41,031 bases of DNA from NCBI RefSeq assembly GCF_003244875.1, contig NZ_LXXZ01000034.1, positions 1-41,031 on the forward strand. The letters run 5' to 3'. The position numbers were made by a program, and so were the translations under genes. The notes beneath the pieces are model-generated. The model was not told the DNA's origin, did no database searches, and saw nothing but the letters and a program-made list of their open reading frames with translations. Origin of the DNA: Stenotrophomonas sepilia. GTDB lineage: Bacteria > Pseudomonadota > Gammaproteobacteria > Xanthomonadales > Xanthomonadaceae. Below, piece after piece: positions 32,219-40,630 of this stretch. The stretch's first letter is position 1; each line of letters opens with the position of its first letter.

Positions 32219-33247
32219 ATGTCGCTGTCAGACCCCACCGCCACCCTGATGTTCGCCGAGGCCGCTGAAGCGGCAGACGTGGTTGCCCGCCAGTTCTCGC
32301 GCAACCACGCCACCATGGAAACCCTGGCCGCCAGCCTGCGCGCCGCGCCGCCGCCGTTCGTGGTCACCTGTGCACGCGGCAGCTCCGACCATGCCGCCAC
32401 CTACGGCAAGTACCTGCTGGAAACCCAGCTGGGCCTGGTGGTCGCCTCCGCGTCGCCGTCGGTAGGCTCGGTCTACGCCGCACCACTGCAGCTGCGCGGT
32501 GCGCTGTTCATCGTCATTTCGCAGTCGGGCAAGAGCCCGGACCTGCTGCGCAACGCCGAGGCGGCCAAGGCCGCTGGCGCACGCGTGATCGCGCTGGTCA
32601 ACGTCGAGGATTCGCCGCTGGCGCAGCTGGCCGACACGGTCATTCCGCTGCATGCCGGTGCCGAAAAGAGCGTGGCGGCAACCAAGAGCTACCTGGCCTC
32701 GCTGGCTGCACTGCTGCAGCTGGCCGCCTACTGGAAGCAGGACAGCAGCCTGCGCAACGCGCTGGACCTGCTGCCGGACGCGATGCGTGAAGCCTGGCAG
32801 TGCGACTGGAGCGCGGTGACCGAAGGCCTGGTCGAGGCCACCAACCTGTTCGTGCTCGGCCGTGGCCTGGGCCTGGGTGCGGCGCAGGAAGCGGCGCTGA
32901 AGTTCAAGGAAACCTGCAGCCTGCACGCCGAAGCCTACAGCTCGGCCGAGGTCAAGCACGGCCCGATGGCACTGGTCGACCGTGGCTTCCCGGTGCTGGC
33001 CTTCGCGCAGCCCGATGAAACCGGCGCCGGCACCCGCGCGGTGGTCGAGGAATTTTCTGCACGCGGCGCGCAGGTGTGGCTGGCCGGTGCCGGCGGCAAC
33101 CTGCCGGTGGCGCCCGCGCCACACCCGCTGTGCGCACCGCTGCTGACCGTGCAGAGCTTCTATCGCGCGATCAACGCGCTGGCGCTGCGCCGTGGCTTCA
33201 ACCCGGACCTGCCGCCGCACCTGAACAAGGTCACGGAGACGGTGTGA
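32219..33247 (+). CDS. nagB-II: Glucosamine-6-phosphate deaminase, SIS-domain type (NagB-II)
   Basis: A 342-residue protein with two SIS sugar-isomerase domains (about 35-170 and 205-335), resembling the isomerase half of GlmS but without the glutaminase domain. Conserved blocks are CARGSSDHAATYGKYLLE, IVISQSGKSPDLL, SVAATKSYLASLAALLQLA, LGRGLGLGAAQEAALKFKET and SSAEVKHGPMALV. It converts glucosamine 6-phosphate to fructose 6-phosphate and ammonia, replacing the unrelated classical NagB. It starts 7 bp after nagR and its stop overlaps the nagA start (TGATG). Confidence 0.93.
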   Translation: MSLSDPTATLMFAEAAEAADVVARQFSRNHATMETLAASLRAAPPPFVVTCARGSSDHAATYGKYLLETQLGLVVASASPSVGSVYAAPLQLRGALFIVISQSGKSPDLLRNAEAAKAAGARVIALVNVEDSPLAQLADTVIPLHAGAEKSVAATKSYLASLAALLQLAAYWKQDSSLRNALDLLPDAMREAWQCDWSAVTEGLVEATNLFVLGRGLGLGAAQEAALKFKETCSLHAEAYSSAEVKHGPMALVDRGFPVLAFAQPDETGAGTRAVVEEFSARGAQVWLAGAGGNLPVAPAPHPLCAPLLTVQSFYRAINALALRRGFNPDLPPHLNKVTETV

Positions 33248-34395
33248 TGGCAACCGTGCTGCGCAATGCCCGCATCCTGGCAGGCGATGAATTCCGCGAC
33301 GATCTGGCTGTGGTGATCGAAGAGGGTCGCATCAGCGCGCTGTTGCCCGACGCCGCACCGCAGCTGGGCCACGCTGCCGAGCAGGTGGACTTGGGCGGCG
33401 GCTGGCTGCTGCCCGGCTTCATCGACGTGCAGGTCAATGGGGGGGGCGGTGCGTTGTTCAACAACACGCCCGATGTTGCCTCGCTGCGTACCATCGCGCA
33501 GGCACACCGCCGCTTCGGTACCACCGCGATGCTGCCCACGCTGATCAGCGATGACGTGGCGGTGATGCGCGAAGCCATCGGTGCGATGCGCGAGGCCATC
33601 GCGCAGGGCGTGCCGGGCGTGATCGGCATCCATCTGGAAGGGCCCTACATCGCGCCGGCGCGCAAGGGCACGCACGATGCCAGCAAGTTCCGCGTGCCTG
33701 ACGAAGAAGAGATCACGCTGGCCGCGTCGCTGGACAACGGCGTGACGCTGCTGACGCTGGCGCCGGAGCGCGTGCCACTGGAAACCATCCGTGCGCTGGT
33801 CGAACGTGGCGTGATCGTGGCCGCCGGCCATACCGCAGGCACGTACGAAGAGGTCCGCGCCGGCCTGGATGCCGGCATACGCGGCTTCACCCACCTGTAC
33901 AACGCGATGTCGCCGCTGCAGGGCCGTGAGCCTGGCGCAGTGGGCGCTGCGCTGGAAGACCGCGACAGCTGGATCGGCATCATCGTCGATGGCGTGCATG
34001 TGCATCCGGCCAGCCTGCGCGTGGCGCTGGCGGCCAAGCCGCGCGGTCGCCTGCTGCTGGTGACCGATGCGATGCCGCCGGTCGGTGCCGACGATCCCAG
34101 CTACGTGCTGTATGGCGAAACCATCACCGCCATCGATGGCGTGGTGCGCAATGCCGCTGGTTCGCTGGCCGGTTCTGCGCTGGACATGGCCACGGCGGTG
34201 CGCAACACCGTGCAGCTGCTGGGCCAGCCGCTGGCCGAGGCCGCGCGCATGGCCTCGACCTACCCGGCGCAGTTCCTCAACGTCGACGACCGCCTGGGCC
34301 ACATCGCCGAGGGCTACCAGGCCGACCTGGTGCTGCTGGATGACGCCCTGCAGGTGCGTGGCACCTGGATTGCAGGACAGTACGAGGCCGCCTGA
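33247..34395 (+). CDS. nagA: N-acetylglucosamine-6-phosphate deacetylase
   Basis: A 382-residue cytosolic amidohydrolase that removes acetate from GlcNAc-6-phosphate. Metal and active-site residues are visible: Glu131 (GIHLEGPYIAPARKG), His195 (AAGHTAGT), His216 (GFTHLYNAM), substrate His251 (VDGVHVHP) and catalytic Asp274 (VTDAMPPVG). The first amidohydrolase HxH motif is replaced by DVQVNGGGG, as in the single-metal E. coli type. The start overlaps the nagB-II stop by one base and the end overlaps nagX by one base (both TGATG), so the three are translationally coupled. Confidence 0.96.
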   Translation: MATVLRNARILAGDEFRDDLAVVIEEGRISALLPDAAPQLGHAAEQVDLGGGWLLPGFIDVQVNGGGGALFNNTPDVASLRTIAQAHRRFGTTAMLPTLISDDVAVMREAIGAMREAIAQGVPGVIGIHLEGPYIAPARKGTHDASKFRVPDEEEITLAASLDNGVTLLTLAPERVPLETIRALVERGVIVAAGHTAGTYEEVRAGLDAGIRGFTHLYNAMSPLQGREPGAVGAALEDRDSWIGIIVDGVHVHPASLRVALAAKPRGRLLLVTDAMPPVGADDPSYVLYGETITAIDGVVRNAAGSLAGSALDMATAVRNTVQLLGQPLAEAARMASTYPAQFLNVDDRLGHIAEGYQADLVLLDDALQVRGTWIAGQYEAA

Positions 34396-35462
34396 TGAAC
34401 AGTACGCCGCCGCGCCGTCTGGGCTCGATCGATGCCCTGCGCGGCATCACCGTGGCGGCGATGCTGCTGGTCAACAACCCAGGCGACTGGAGTGCAGTGT
34501 TCGCACCGCTGCGCCATTCGGAATGGCATGGCTGCACGCCCACCGACCTGGTGTTCCCGTTCTTCCTGTTCCTGGTGGGTGTGTCGATGGCCTTCAGCGT
34601 GGCACCGCGCGCGTTGGATGCCGCCGCACGCCCGGTGTTGGCGCGCGGCGTGCTGGAGCGCGCACTGCGCATCCTGGTGGCCGGCGTGCTGTTGCATCTG
34701 CTGATCTGGTGGGCGCTGCATACGCACCACTTCCGCATCTGGGGCGTGCTGCAACGGATCGCCGTGTGCGCGGCATTGGTGGGCGTGCTGGCGGTGTATG
34801 CACAGCCGCGCATGCAGGCCGGCGTGCTTGTTGGATTGCTGGTGGGATACACGATGTTGCTGCTCGGCATGGGTGACCTGGCGCCGTGGATCAACCCGGC
34901 CAGCCGCTTGGACACCGCGCTGTTCGCGCCGTGGATCTATCAATGGCATGCCGATACCGGCCTCGGCCATGACCCGGAAGGATTGCTGAGCACGCTGGGT
35001 GCACTGGCCAGTACCGTGCTCGGCCTGTTGGCCGGTGGCCTGCTGCGCAGCGGGCGTTCGACGGCACTGGCCGGGCTGGGCGTGGCGACCGCCGTGCTGG
35101 GCCTGTTGCTGGCCGGGGTGTTGCCGTTGAACAAGCCGCTGTGGACGCCCAGCTACGTGCTGTGGACCGGCGGCCTGGCCGCGCTGGCGCTGTGGCTGGG
35201 CCACGTGCTGATCGACAAGAAGGGATGGCCGCCGCTGGGCCGGCGTTTCGGGGTCAACGCGATCACCGCGTATCTGGGGGCCTCGGTGATGTCGGTGGCG
35301 TTGATGGCCAGCGGTGCCTGGGGCTGGATCTGGCAGCAGCTGGCCAACGCGATGCCGCAGGCGCTCGAGCTGGCATCGATGCTGCAGGCACTGGTGTTCG
35401 TCGCGCTGTGGTGGGGCGTGGCCTGGTGGCTGGACCGTCGCAAGATCTACCTGAAGATCTGA
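34395..35462 (+). CDS. nagX: NagX-like membrane protein (DUF5009/HGSNAT-related)
   Basis: A 355-residue inner-membrane protein with about ten hydrophobic helices. The N-terminus (RLGSIDALRGITVAAMLLVNNPG, then SEWHGCTPTDLVFPFFLFLVG) is that of the heparan-alpha-glucosaminide N-acetyltransferase-related family; the His in EWHG is the position used for acetyl transfer in the human enzyme. NagX is repeatedly found in GlcNAc loci of Shewanella and xanthomonads, but its biochemical role is not settled. A transmembrane acetyltransferase for glucosamine residues is the most natural reading. It is the last gene of the rightward operon and is followed by a long palindrome. Confidence 0.88.
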   Translation: MNSTPPRRLGSIDALRGITVAAMLLVNNPGDWSAVFAPLRHSEWHGCTPTDLVFPFFLFLVGVSMAFSVAPRALDAAARPVLARGVLERALRILVAGVLLHLLIWWALHTHHFRIWGVLQRIAVCAALVGVLAVYAQPRMQAGVLVGLLVGYTMLLLGMGDLAPWINPASRLDTALFAPWIYQWHADTGLGHDPEGLLSTLGALASTVLGLLAGGLLRSGRSTALAGLGVATAVLGLLLAGVLPLNKPLWTPSYVLWTGGLAALALWLGHVLIDKKGWPPLGRRFGVNAITAYLGASVMSVALMASGAWGWIWQQLANAMPQALELASMLQALVFVALWWGVAWWLDRRKIYLKI

Positions 35463-35470
35463 GCAGTCCC

Positions 35471-35508
35471 GGGGTCGGACCCTTTTCCGCAGGAAAAGGC
35501 CCTGACCC
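35471..35508. repeat. Palindromic repeat, second family, single copy; possible nagX 3' end
   Basis: A long hairpin, GGGGTCGGACCCTTTTCC / GGAAAAGGCCCTGACCC around GCA, 8 bp after the nagX stop. It belongs to the family seen as a tandem pair at 13421-13509. Confidence 0.65.
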
Positions 35509-35573
35509 GATCCGCCAACGGCATCCACGCATGTGCGGCTCCCAACGCCCAGAAAAAATGAACGATTTCAGCC

Positions 35574-35660
35574 ACATCACATTGGCGTGAGAGTCCGGCG
35601 ATTTCACATCCGAAATGTGATTTCCCGCACGCAAGTTCACCTATCGAAACGATTCACATC
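35574..35660. promoter_or_regulatory. Repeated TCACAT motifs and a dyad upstream of the autotransporter gene
   Basis: TCACAT occurs at 35577-35582, 35604-35609 and 35654-35659. The middle one is the left arm of a dyad TCACAT-CCGAA-ATGTGA (35604-35620). The arrangement suggests a regulator site in the 262-bp gap before the autotransporter. It is not the CRP/Clp form (TGTGA-N6-TCACA): the arms are in the opposite order. Confidence 0.35.
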
Positions 35661-35724
35661 ACGGCAGACTGCATACGCAGCAGCGTGCATTTGCAGTTCC
35701 TGATTCTCTGTCCAAGAGGACTGT

Positions 35725-38634
35725 ATGACCCGTGCCGTCCCGCGCGCTTTCCGTCCGCGCCGCCTCACCGTTTCCGTGCTTCAGGCACTGGCAGTCCCGT
35801 CCATGGTGCTGTTGACCGCCAGCGCCGCCTGGGCCGGCTGCAGCACCGTCGCTCCGGTCGCCGGCCAGACGGTCACCTGTGACGCCAACGCGCCGAATCC
35901 GCAGACGGTGCCCATCTCGGCCAGCGGCGAAGCGGGCATCACCGTCAACGTCGCCAGCGGTGCCCAGTTGCAGCAGAGCGGTGGGGCGTCGGCCGTTACC
36001 CTGGTCGGTGCAAGTGGTCACCTGTTGACCAACCAAGGCACGATCAGTTCGGTGGGGGGTGTGGCGGTCCAGCTCGGTGGTGGCAGCCGCGTCGAAAATG
36101 CGGGCAGCATCAGCACCGGCAACAACACCGCGCTGCAGTTCGTCGGAGCGGGCGACAGCGTGCTGGTCAACCGCGGAACGATCAGTGGGCGTACCGGCGT
36201 ACAGTTCGATTCAGGCAACGACCGCCTGGACATGCAGGCCGGCAGCATCAGCGGCGGTGTCCTGCAAGGGGATGGCAACGACGTGCTGCTGCTGGGCAAT
36301 GGCACCATCGACAGCGTCGACCAGGGCAGTGGCGATGACCGGATGACCGTCACCGGCGGCACCGTCACCGGCCTGGTAGCGCAGGACAGTGGCCGCGATG
36401 ATTTCGTCATGAGTGGCGGCACGATCGGCGCGCTGCAGCAGGGCGACAACATCGATACCTTCCGCATGAGCGGTGGTCGCATCATCGGCGCGTTCGAGGA
36501 TGGCGACCAGGCCTGGATGACCGCTGGCCGCATCGGCCGCGTCAACATGAAGCTGGACAAGAACCTGTGGGACCAGTCCGGCGGCACCGTGGATGGCAAC
36601 GTGGTGACCGGCTTCGACACCGACACCATCATCATTTCGGGCACGGCCTACATCGGCGGCAACATCAGCGTCAGCGGCGGCAACGACAGCGTGACCATCA
36701 CCGACGGCACCGTGCGCGGGCAGGTACTGCTCAGCACCGGCGATGACACCTTCAACTGGAACGGCGGTGGCATCGTCTACGGTGCGATCGACATGGGCCC
36801 GGACAACGACGTGGCCAACCTCAGCAACCTCAACCAGGGCAACCTGGGTGCGGTGCCGCTGTTCGACGGGGGCAGTGGCATCGACCAGCTCAACCTGAGC
36901 AACGTCAAGACCGCAGGCGTGGGCCGCTTCCAGAACTGGGAGGCGATCAGCCTGGCCAACAGCACGGAGCTGAGCTTCGATGGCGACCTGGTGCTGGGCG
37001 ACAGCGCAACCGGCACCGGTACGCTCACGGTGGACGACACCAGCACCGTCTACGCGGGCAGTGGCGGCCATGCCATCCGCCCATTCAACAGTGCTGCACT
37101 GGTGGAGATGGTCAATGCCGGGCGCATCGACCTGACCGGTACCGGCGCCGGCGACGTGTTCACCGTGCGCGGCAACTATCGCGGTGACGGTGGTGGCCTG
37201 TACCTGCGCACCGTGCTGGGCGCGGACAACTCCCCCAGCGATCGCCTGGTGATCGATGGCGGTACCGCCACCGGAACCACCGGCATCGGCGTGCTGAATG
37301 CCGGCGGCAGCGGCGCGGCCACGCTGGCCGATGGCATCCTGGTGGTGCAGGCCTTGAATGGTGGCCGCACCGCGCCGGGCGCGTTCTCGCTGTTCGCACC
37401 GGTCGCGGCCGGCGCCTACGAGTACTTCCTGTTCAAGGGCGGTGTCAGTGCCGGTACCAGCGAGAACTGGTACCTGCGTTCGACGCTGGTGACCGGCCCG
37501 ACGCCGGCACCCAACGGTGGTGGCAGTGCCGCCCCGCCGCCGGAACCGGCGCCGGTGGCACCGCCCAGCGATCCGGCGGTGCCGGACGTGCCCGTGGCCG
37601 GCGGTGCATTGCCCGGTACCGGCGCGCCGCCGACGCCGGGTGCACGCCCGGCCGAAGGCGCGGTGGTACCGCTGTACCGCGTGGAGACCGCCGCCTACGC
37701 GGTGGTGCCGCCGCTGCTGCGCGAGACCTCGCTGGCCAGCCTCGGTACCTTCCACGAGCGGCAGGGCGAACAGCGCCTGCTGTACAACCAAGGCGCATTC
37801 CGCACCGCCTGGGGTCGCCTGGTGGGGCAGAGCAGCGAGATCCATTGGAAGGGCGATGCACAGCCCGGCTTTGATGGCGACGTGATGGGCCTGCAGGCCG
37901 GCCTCGACGTATGGGCTGCGGCGTCGGACAACCACCGCAACCAGATCGGCGTGTTCGTCGGCCGCACCCGCGCGCAGGGCAAGACCACCGGCCTGGCACT
38001 GGGCTGGGAGAACGTACAGGTGGGCCAGAACCGCCTGGACGACAAGCACGTGGGCCTGTACTGGACGTTCACCGACAGCAGCGGTGCCTACATCGACGCC
38101 GTGGCGATGCAGAGCCGCTACGACGGCCGCGCGCGTTCCTCGCGCGGGCTCGGCTTCGGCCTGAGCGGCGACGGCACCAGTGTGTCGGTGGAGGCTGGCA
38201 AGCCGCTGCTGCACTTCGGGCAGTCCGCATGGTGGCTGGAACCGCAGGTGCAGGTGATCTGGCAACGCACTTCGCTGGATGACCGTCGCGATGAAATATC
38301 GAGCGTGCGCTTCGACAACGACAACGCCTGGACCGGCCGTGTGGGCCTGCGTTTGGCCGGCGATTACCAGCTGGCCGACAACGGCTGGCAACCGTATTTC
38401 AAGCTGAATTACTGGCATGGTCGTTCCGGCGAGGATCGCATCCGCTTCGACGACGACGTGATCATCAATTCGCAGCGTTCACGCGCGCTGGAAGCCGGCG
38501 TGGGTGTGGTCGGGCGCTTCAACCGCACCATCAGTGCGTACGCCGTGGCCGACTACACGCGCGAGCTGGGCGGCGACCGCAACGAGAAGCGCCGCATCAT
38601 CGAAGGCAACATCGGGCTGCGCGCGGACTGGTAG
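35725..38634 (+). CDS. Autotransporter (type Va) with beta-helical passenger
   Basis: A 969-residue outer-membrane autotransporter. A long signal region (about 1-38, ending SAAWA) is followed by a ~550-residue passenger of short glycine/Asp-rich repeats (patterns such as GGTI, SGGNDSV, STGDDTF and GSGDDRM) typical of a right-handed beta-helix with little Cys. A Pro-rich linker spans about 591-645. The C-terminal ~280 residues form the translocator barrel (from FRTAWGRLVGQ at about 692; RTRAQGKTTGL, SVSVEAGKPL, GRSGEDRIRFDDD). The last residue is Trp in NIGLRADW, where Phe is more common. GAGGA lies 4 bases before the ATG. Probable role is surface adhesion or biofilm; the ligand is unknown. 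Confidence 0.9.
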   Translation: MTRAVPRAFRPRRLTVSVLQALAVPSMVLLTASAAWAGCSTVAPVAGQTVTCDANAPNPQTVPISASGEAGITVNVASGAQLQQSGGASAVTLVGASGHLLTNQGTISSVGGVAVQLGGGSRVENAGSISTGNNTALQFVGAGDSVLVNRGTISGRTGVQFDSGNDRLDMQAGSISGGVLQGDGNDVLLLGNGTIDSVDQGSGDDRMTVTGGTVTGLVAQDSGRDDFVMSGGTIGALQQGDNIDTFRMSGGRIIGAFEDGDQAWMTAGRIGRVNMKLDKNLWDQSGGTVDGNVVTGFDTDTIIISGTAYIGGNISVSGGNDSVTITDGTVRGQVLLSTGDDTFNWNGGGIVYGAIDMGPDNDVANLSNLNQGNLGAVPLFDGGSGIDQLNLSNVKTAGVGRFQNWEAISLANSTELSFDGDLVLGDSATGTGTLTVDDTSTVYAGSGGHAIRPFNSAALVEMVNAGRIDLTGTGAGDVFTVRGNYRGDGGGLYLRTVLGADNSPSDRLVIDGGTATGTTGIGVLNAGGSGAATLADGILVVQALNGGRTAPGAFSLFAPVAAGAYEYFLFKGGVSAGTSENWYLRSTLVTGPTPAPNGGGSAAPPPEPAPVAPPSDPAVPDVPVAGGALPGTGAPPTPGARPAEGAVVPLYRVETAAYAVVPPLLRETSLASLGTFHERQGEQRLLYNQGAFRTAWGRLVGQSSEIHWKGDAQPGFDGDVMGLQAGLDVWAAASDNHRNQIGVFVGRTRAQGKTTGLALGWENVQVGQNRLDDKHVGLYWTFTDSSGAYIDAVAMQSRYDGRARSSRGLGFGLSGDGTSVSVEAGKPLLHFGQSAWWLEPQVQVIWQRTSLDDRRDEISSVRFDNDNAWTGRVGLRLAGDYQLADNGWQPYFKLNYWHGRSGEDRIRFDDDVIINSQRSRALEAGVGVVGRFNRTISAYAVADYTRELGGDRNEKRRIIEGNIGLRADW

Positions 38635-38663
38635 CGCCCTTGCGCTCGGGGGACCCTGCTCTG

Positions 38664-38740
38664 GTAGGTGCCGACCTTGGTCGGCACTGAACCTACCGAC
38701 GCCACGAGCACAGTGCAGCCGAGCATAGGCTCGGCTCTAC
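38664..38740. repeat. Two SMAG-type REPs, one contributing a stop codon
   Basis: GTAGGTGCCGACCTTGGTCGGCAC (38664-38687, plus orientation) and AGCCGAGC-ATA-GGCTCGGCT-CTAC (38717-38740, minus orientation). The CTA at 38737-38739 is the TAG stop of the leftward small gene. Confidence 0.75.
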
Positions 38741-39171
38741 GACAACGGCGCGCACGCATCCGGCTCCACCAACGCCCCGGCATGATCGGCCAACACTACC
38801 ACCGCATGCAGCAACCCTTCCTCCACCTGTGGCGGACACTGCACCTGCGCATCATCCATCTCGCGCGCCGACTGCGCCGCCAGCAACACACCGCCGCAGG
38901 CGGACAATGCGGCAAGACAGCGCGTCGCCTCGGCCAGTTCCCGGCCGCGCGCCTCGCTGAGTTGCCGCTCGCGCCACGCCTGGCCGTCGGCTCCGTGGCT
39001 GTGTGCGATGCCGCGCAACCGGGCGAAGAACGCCGACTGCGGCGCCTGTTCGTCGGCTTCGGTGAGCGCATCTTCCAGCGCTTCGGCTGCCGTAGTGGAC
39101 AGCTGCAGGTCGGGCAATGCAGCACCGAGCAGTGCCTGCAGGCGCGGATAGGTGGGGTAGGGCGTGTTCAT
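38737..39171 (-). CDS. Hypothetical protein, helical
   Basis: A 144-residue protein I do not recognise. It is predicted largely alpha-helical with no signal or membrane segment. It starts MNTPYPTYPRLQALLG, has acidic helices (AAEALEDALTEADEQ), a basic middle part (WRERQLSEARGREL) and a C-terminal Ala/Leu/Val-rich helix (GLLHAVVVLADHAGALVE). The general plan, a charged N-terminus and a C-terminal amphipathic helix, recalls small multicopy proteins of Pseudomonas (DUF6124-like), but the resemblance is weak. GAGG lies 9 bases before the ATG at 39171. The frame is open further upstream through the structured region, but that part is not protein-like. The TAG stop comes from a SMAG repeat. Confidence 0.6.
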   Translation of the reverse strand: MNTPYPTYPRLQALLGAALPDLQLSTTAAEALEDALTEADEQAPQSAFFARLRGIAHSHGADGQAWRERQLSEARGRELAEATRCLAALSACGGVLLAAQSAREMDDAQVQCPPQVEEGLLHAVVVLADHAGALVEPDACAPLS

Positions 39172-39586
39172 GGCAGCAACCTCACAAGGCAAGGCCACCT
39201 GCGGGATGCAAGGTGGCGGGCGGTGCGGGTTGGCGTGCCGGTGAAGCTCTTCACGAGGAATGACGCCGGCGGATCCGGGGATCCCCACGCACCGCCCGCC
39301 GCAGAACGACGGACGGTGCATTGTTCGGGCAGGCAACGACGTTGCAAGCCCGCTCGTGAAAAGCTTCATTCAGGACGCCAATCCCGGTCAGCGCAGGAAG
39401 CGCCGACGGGGGCCACCTTGGCGCGTTGTGCGCCGCGATGACATGGGCAAAGTTGCAATGTGGTGACTGCACGCAAGCCGCCTTGCTGCAATCAGCGACC
39501 GGGCCGGATACGACAGTTCGCGCGTGGCGCAAGCGATCATGTCCCGGTTATGCTGCGGTCCTGACTCAACGACAAGGAAGCGTCGC
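39172..39586. other. Structured intergenic region with interlocking inverted repeats
   Basis: No convincing gene in these 415 bp. Repeat A (GGCGGGCGGTGCG, 39215-39227) has a perfect inverted copy at 39288-39300. Repeat B (TGAAGCTCTTCACGAG, 39242-39257) has a 15-of-16 inverted copy at 39353-39368, and the flanks of B (GGGTTGGCGT and ACGCCAATCCC) extend the match. The order A-B-A'-B' interlocks. A compact hairpin (39326-39352: CGGGC, GCAAC / GTTGC, GCCCG) and a GGATCC-containing palindrome (39271-39286) add further structure. The region lies between divergent genes and must hold both promoters. Confidence 0.5.
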
Positions 39587-40630
39587 ATGCAGGTTCGCAA
39601 GGGAGTGCGTCGCATCGGCGCGCTGATGTTCGTGTTGCTGGCGACCGGCGCCATGGCCGATACGCCAAGCACGGTCGAGGTGCCCTCGCCGGAGGCCCTG
39701 GCCGAGATCCTCAGCCTGCTTGAACGCCAGGCGCTGTATCGCGATCGGGTGGACTGGCCCGCCATCCGCATCCGCCTGCAATCGGCGCAGGGCGACCCCG
39801 CGCAACGGCTGGCCGTTCTGCGCGAAGCCATTGCGCTCAGCACCGGCCACCATGGTGCATGGACCACGACCCAGCGCCAGCGTGAATCCCTTGCGCGCGC
39901 GCAGCAGGCCGGTGCCGCCGCCGTGGACCAGACCAAGGCCGTCGATGCGGTGGATGCGCGCATCGGCTGGGTGGTCATCGAGGGCTATGCCCCTATGCCC
40001 GGCGCGACGCCGCAGGAGAAATTCCGCCAGGACATCCAGCGCGCCGCGCGGTGGCAGCAGGTAATCCGTAGCAAGGACGACGGCATGCGCTGTGGCTGGA
40101 TCGTCGACCTGCGTGACAACAGCGGTGGCAACATGTGGCCGATGCTGCTGGGCATGGCACCGTTGCTGCGCACCTCGGTGGTGAACAACGAAGATGTGGG
40201 AGCGTTCGAAGCCGCACAGGGGCCGGAGCGCTGGACGTTGACCGCGACCGCTGTACAGCGTGCAGGCAAGTCGGTGCTGGACTTCGGCCAGTCCGGCTAT
40301 GTGCTGCGGCAGCCCGGCGCGCCGGTGGCGGTGCTGTTCGGGCCGCGCACCGGCAGTTCGGGCGAGGCCTCGGTGCTGGCGTGGCGTGGTCGTCCGCAGA
40401 CGCGGAGTTTCGGTCAGCCTACTGCGGGTGTCTCCACTGGCAATGTCGTGCACACGCTTGCCGATGGCAGTCGCCTGCTGCTGACCACCAGCGTGATGCG
40501 GGACCGCAATGATCGTGGTGATGGCTTGAAGATCGAGCCCGACCAGCGCGTCGACGGGGACGCCGCCACCGTGGCCGCCGCCCAAGCCTGGCTGCTGGCC
40601 CAGCCCGCCTGCCAAGGCACCCGGTCATGA
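39587..40630 (+). CDS. S41 family peptidase (tricorn/IRBP-like subgroup)
   Basis: A 347-residue exported peptidase. A Sec signal (about 1-22: RRIGALMFVLLATGAMA) precedes a helical N-terminal segment and the S41 core. Core motifs are GWIVDLRDNSGGNMWPMLLGMAPLL, VAVLFGPRTGSSGEASVLAW with the likely nucleophilic Ser in GSSGEA, and SFGQPTAGVSTGN. In place of the S41A FGKGT Lys it has the QPTAG form of the S41B subgroup, and no PDZ domain is seen, so it is not a second Prc. AAGGAAG lies 9 bases before the ATG at 39587, and the frame upstream is not protein-like. The next gene overlaps its stop (ATGA). Confidence 0.85.
   Translation: MQVRKGVRRIGALMFVLLATGAMADTPSTVEVPSPEALAEILSLLERQALYRDRVDWPAIRIRLQSAQGDPAQRLAVLREAIALSTGHHGAWTTTQRQRESLARAQQAGAAAVDQTKAVDAVDARIGWVVIEGYAPMPGATPQEKFRQDIQRAARWQQVIRSKDDGMRCGWIVDLRDNSGGNMWPMLLGMAPLLRTSVVNNEDVGAFEAAQGPERWTLTATAVQRAGKSVLDFGQSGYVLRQPGAPVAVLFGPRTGSSGEASVLAWRGRPQTRSFGQPTAGVSTGNVVHTLADGSRLLLTTSVMRDRNDRGDGLKIEPDQRVDGDAATVAAAQAWLLAQPACQGTRS

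Noticed and set aside
35604..35620. CRP/Clp binding site upstream of the autotransporter
   Set aside because: The dyad reads TCACAT-N5-ATGTGA; CRP-type sites have TGTGA on the left and TCACA on the right with six bases between.
39251..39532. A 93-codon minus-strand open frame in the structured intergenic region
   Set aside because: It spans the inverted repeats, lacks a ribosome site, and the translation is Arg/Pro/Ala noise.
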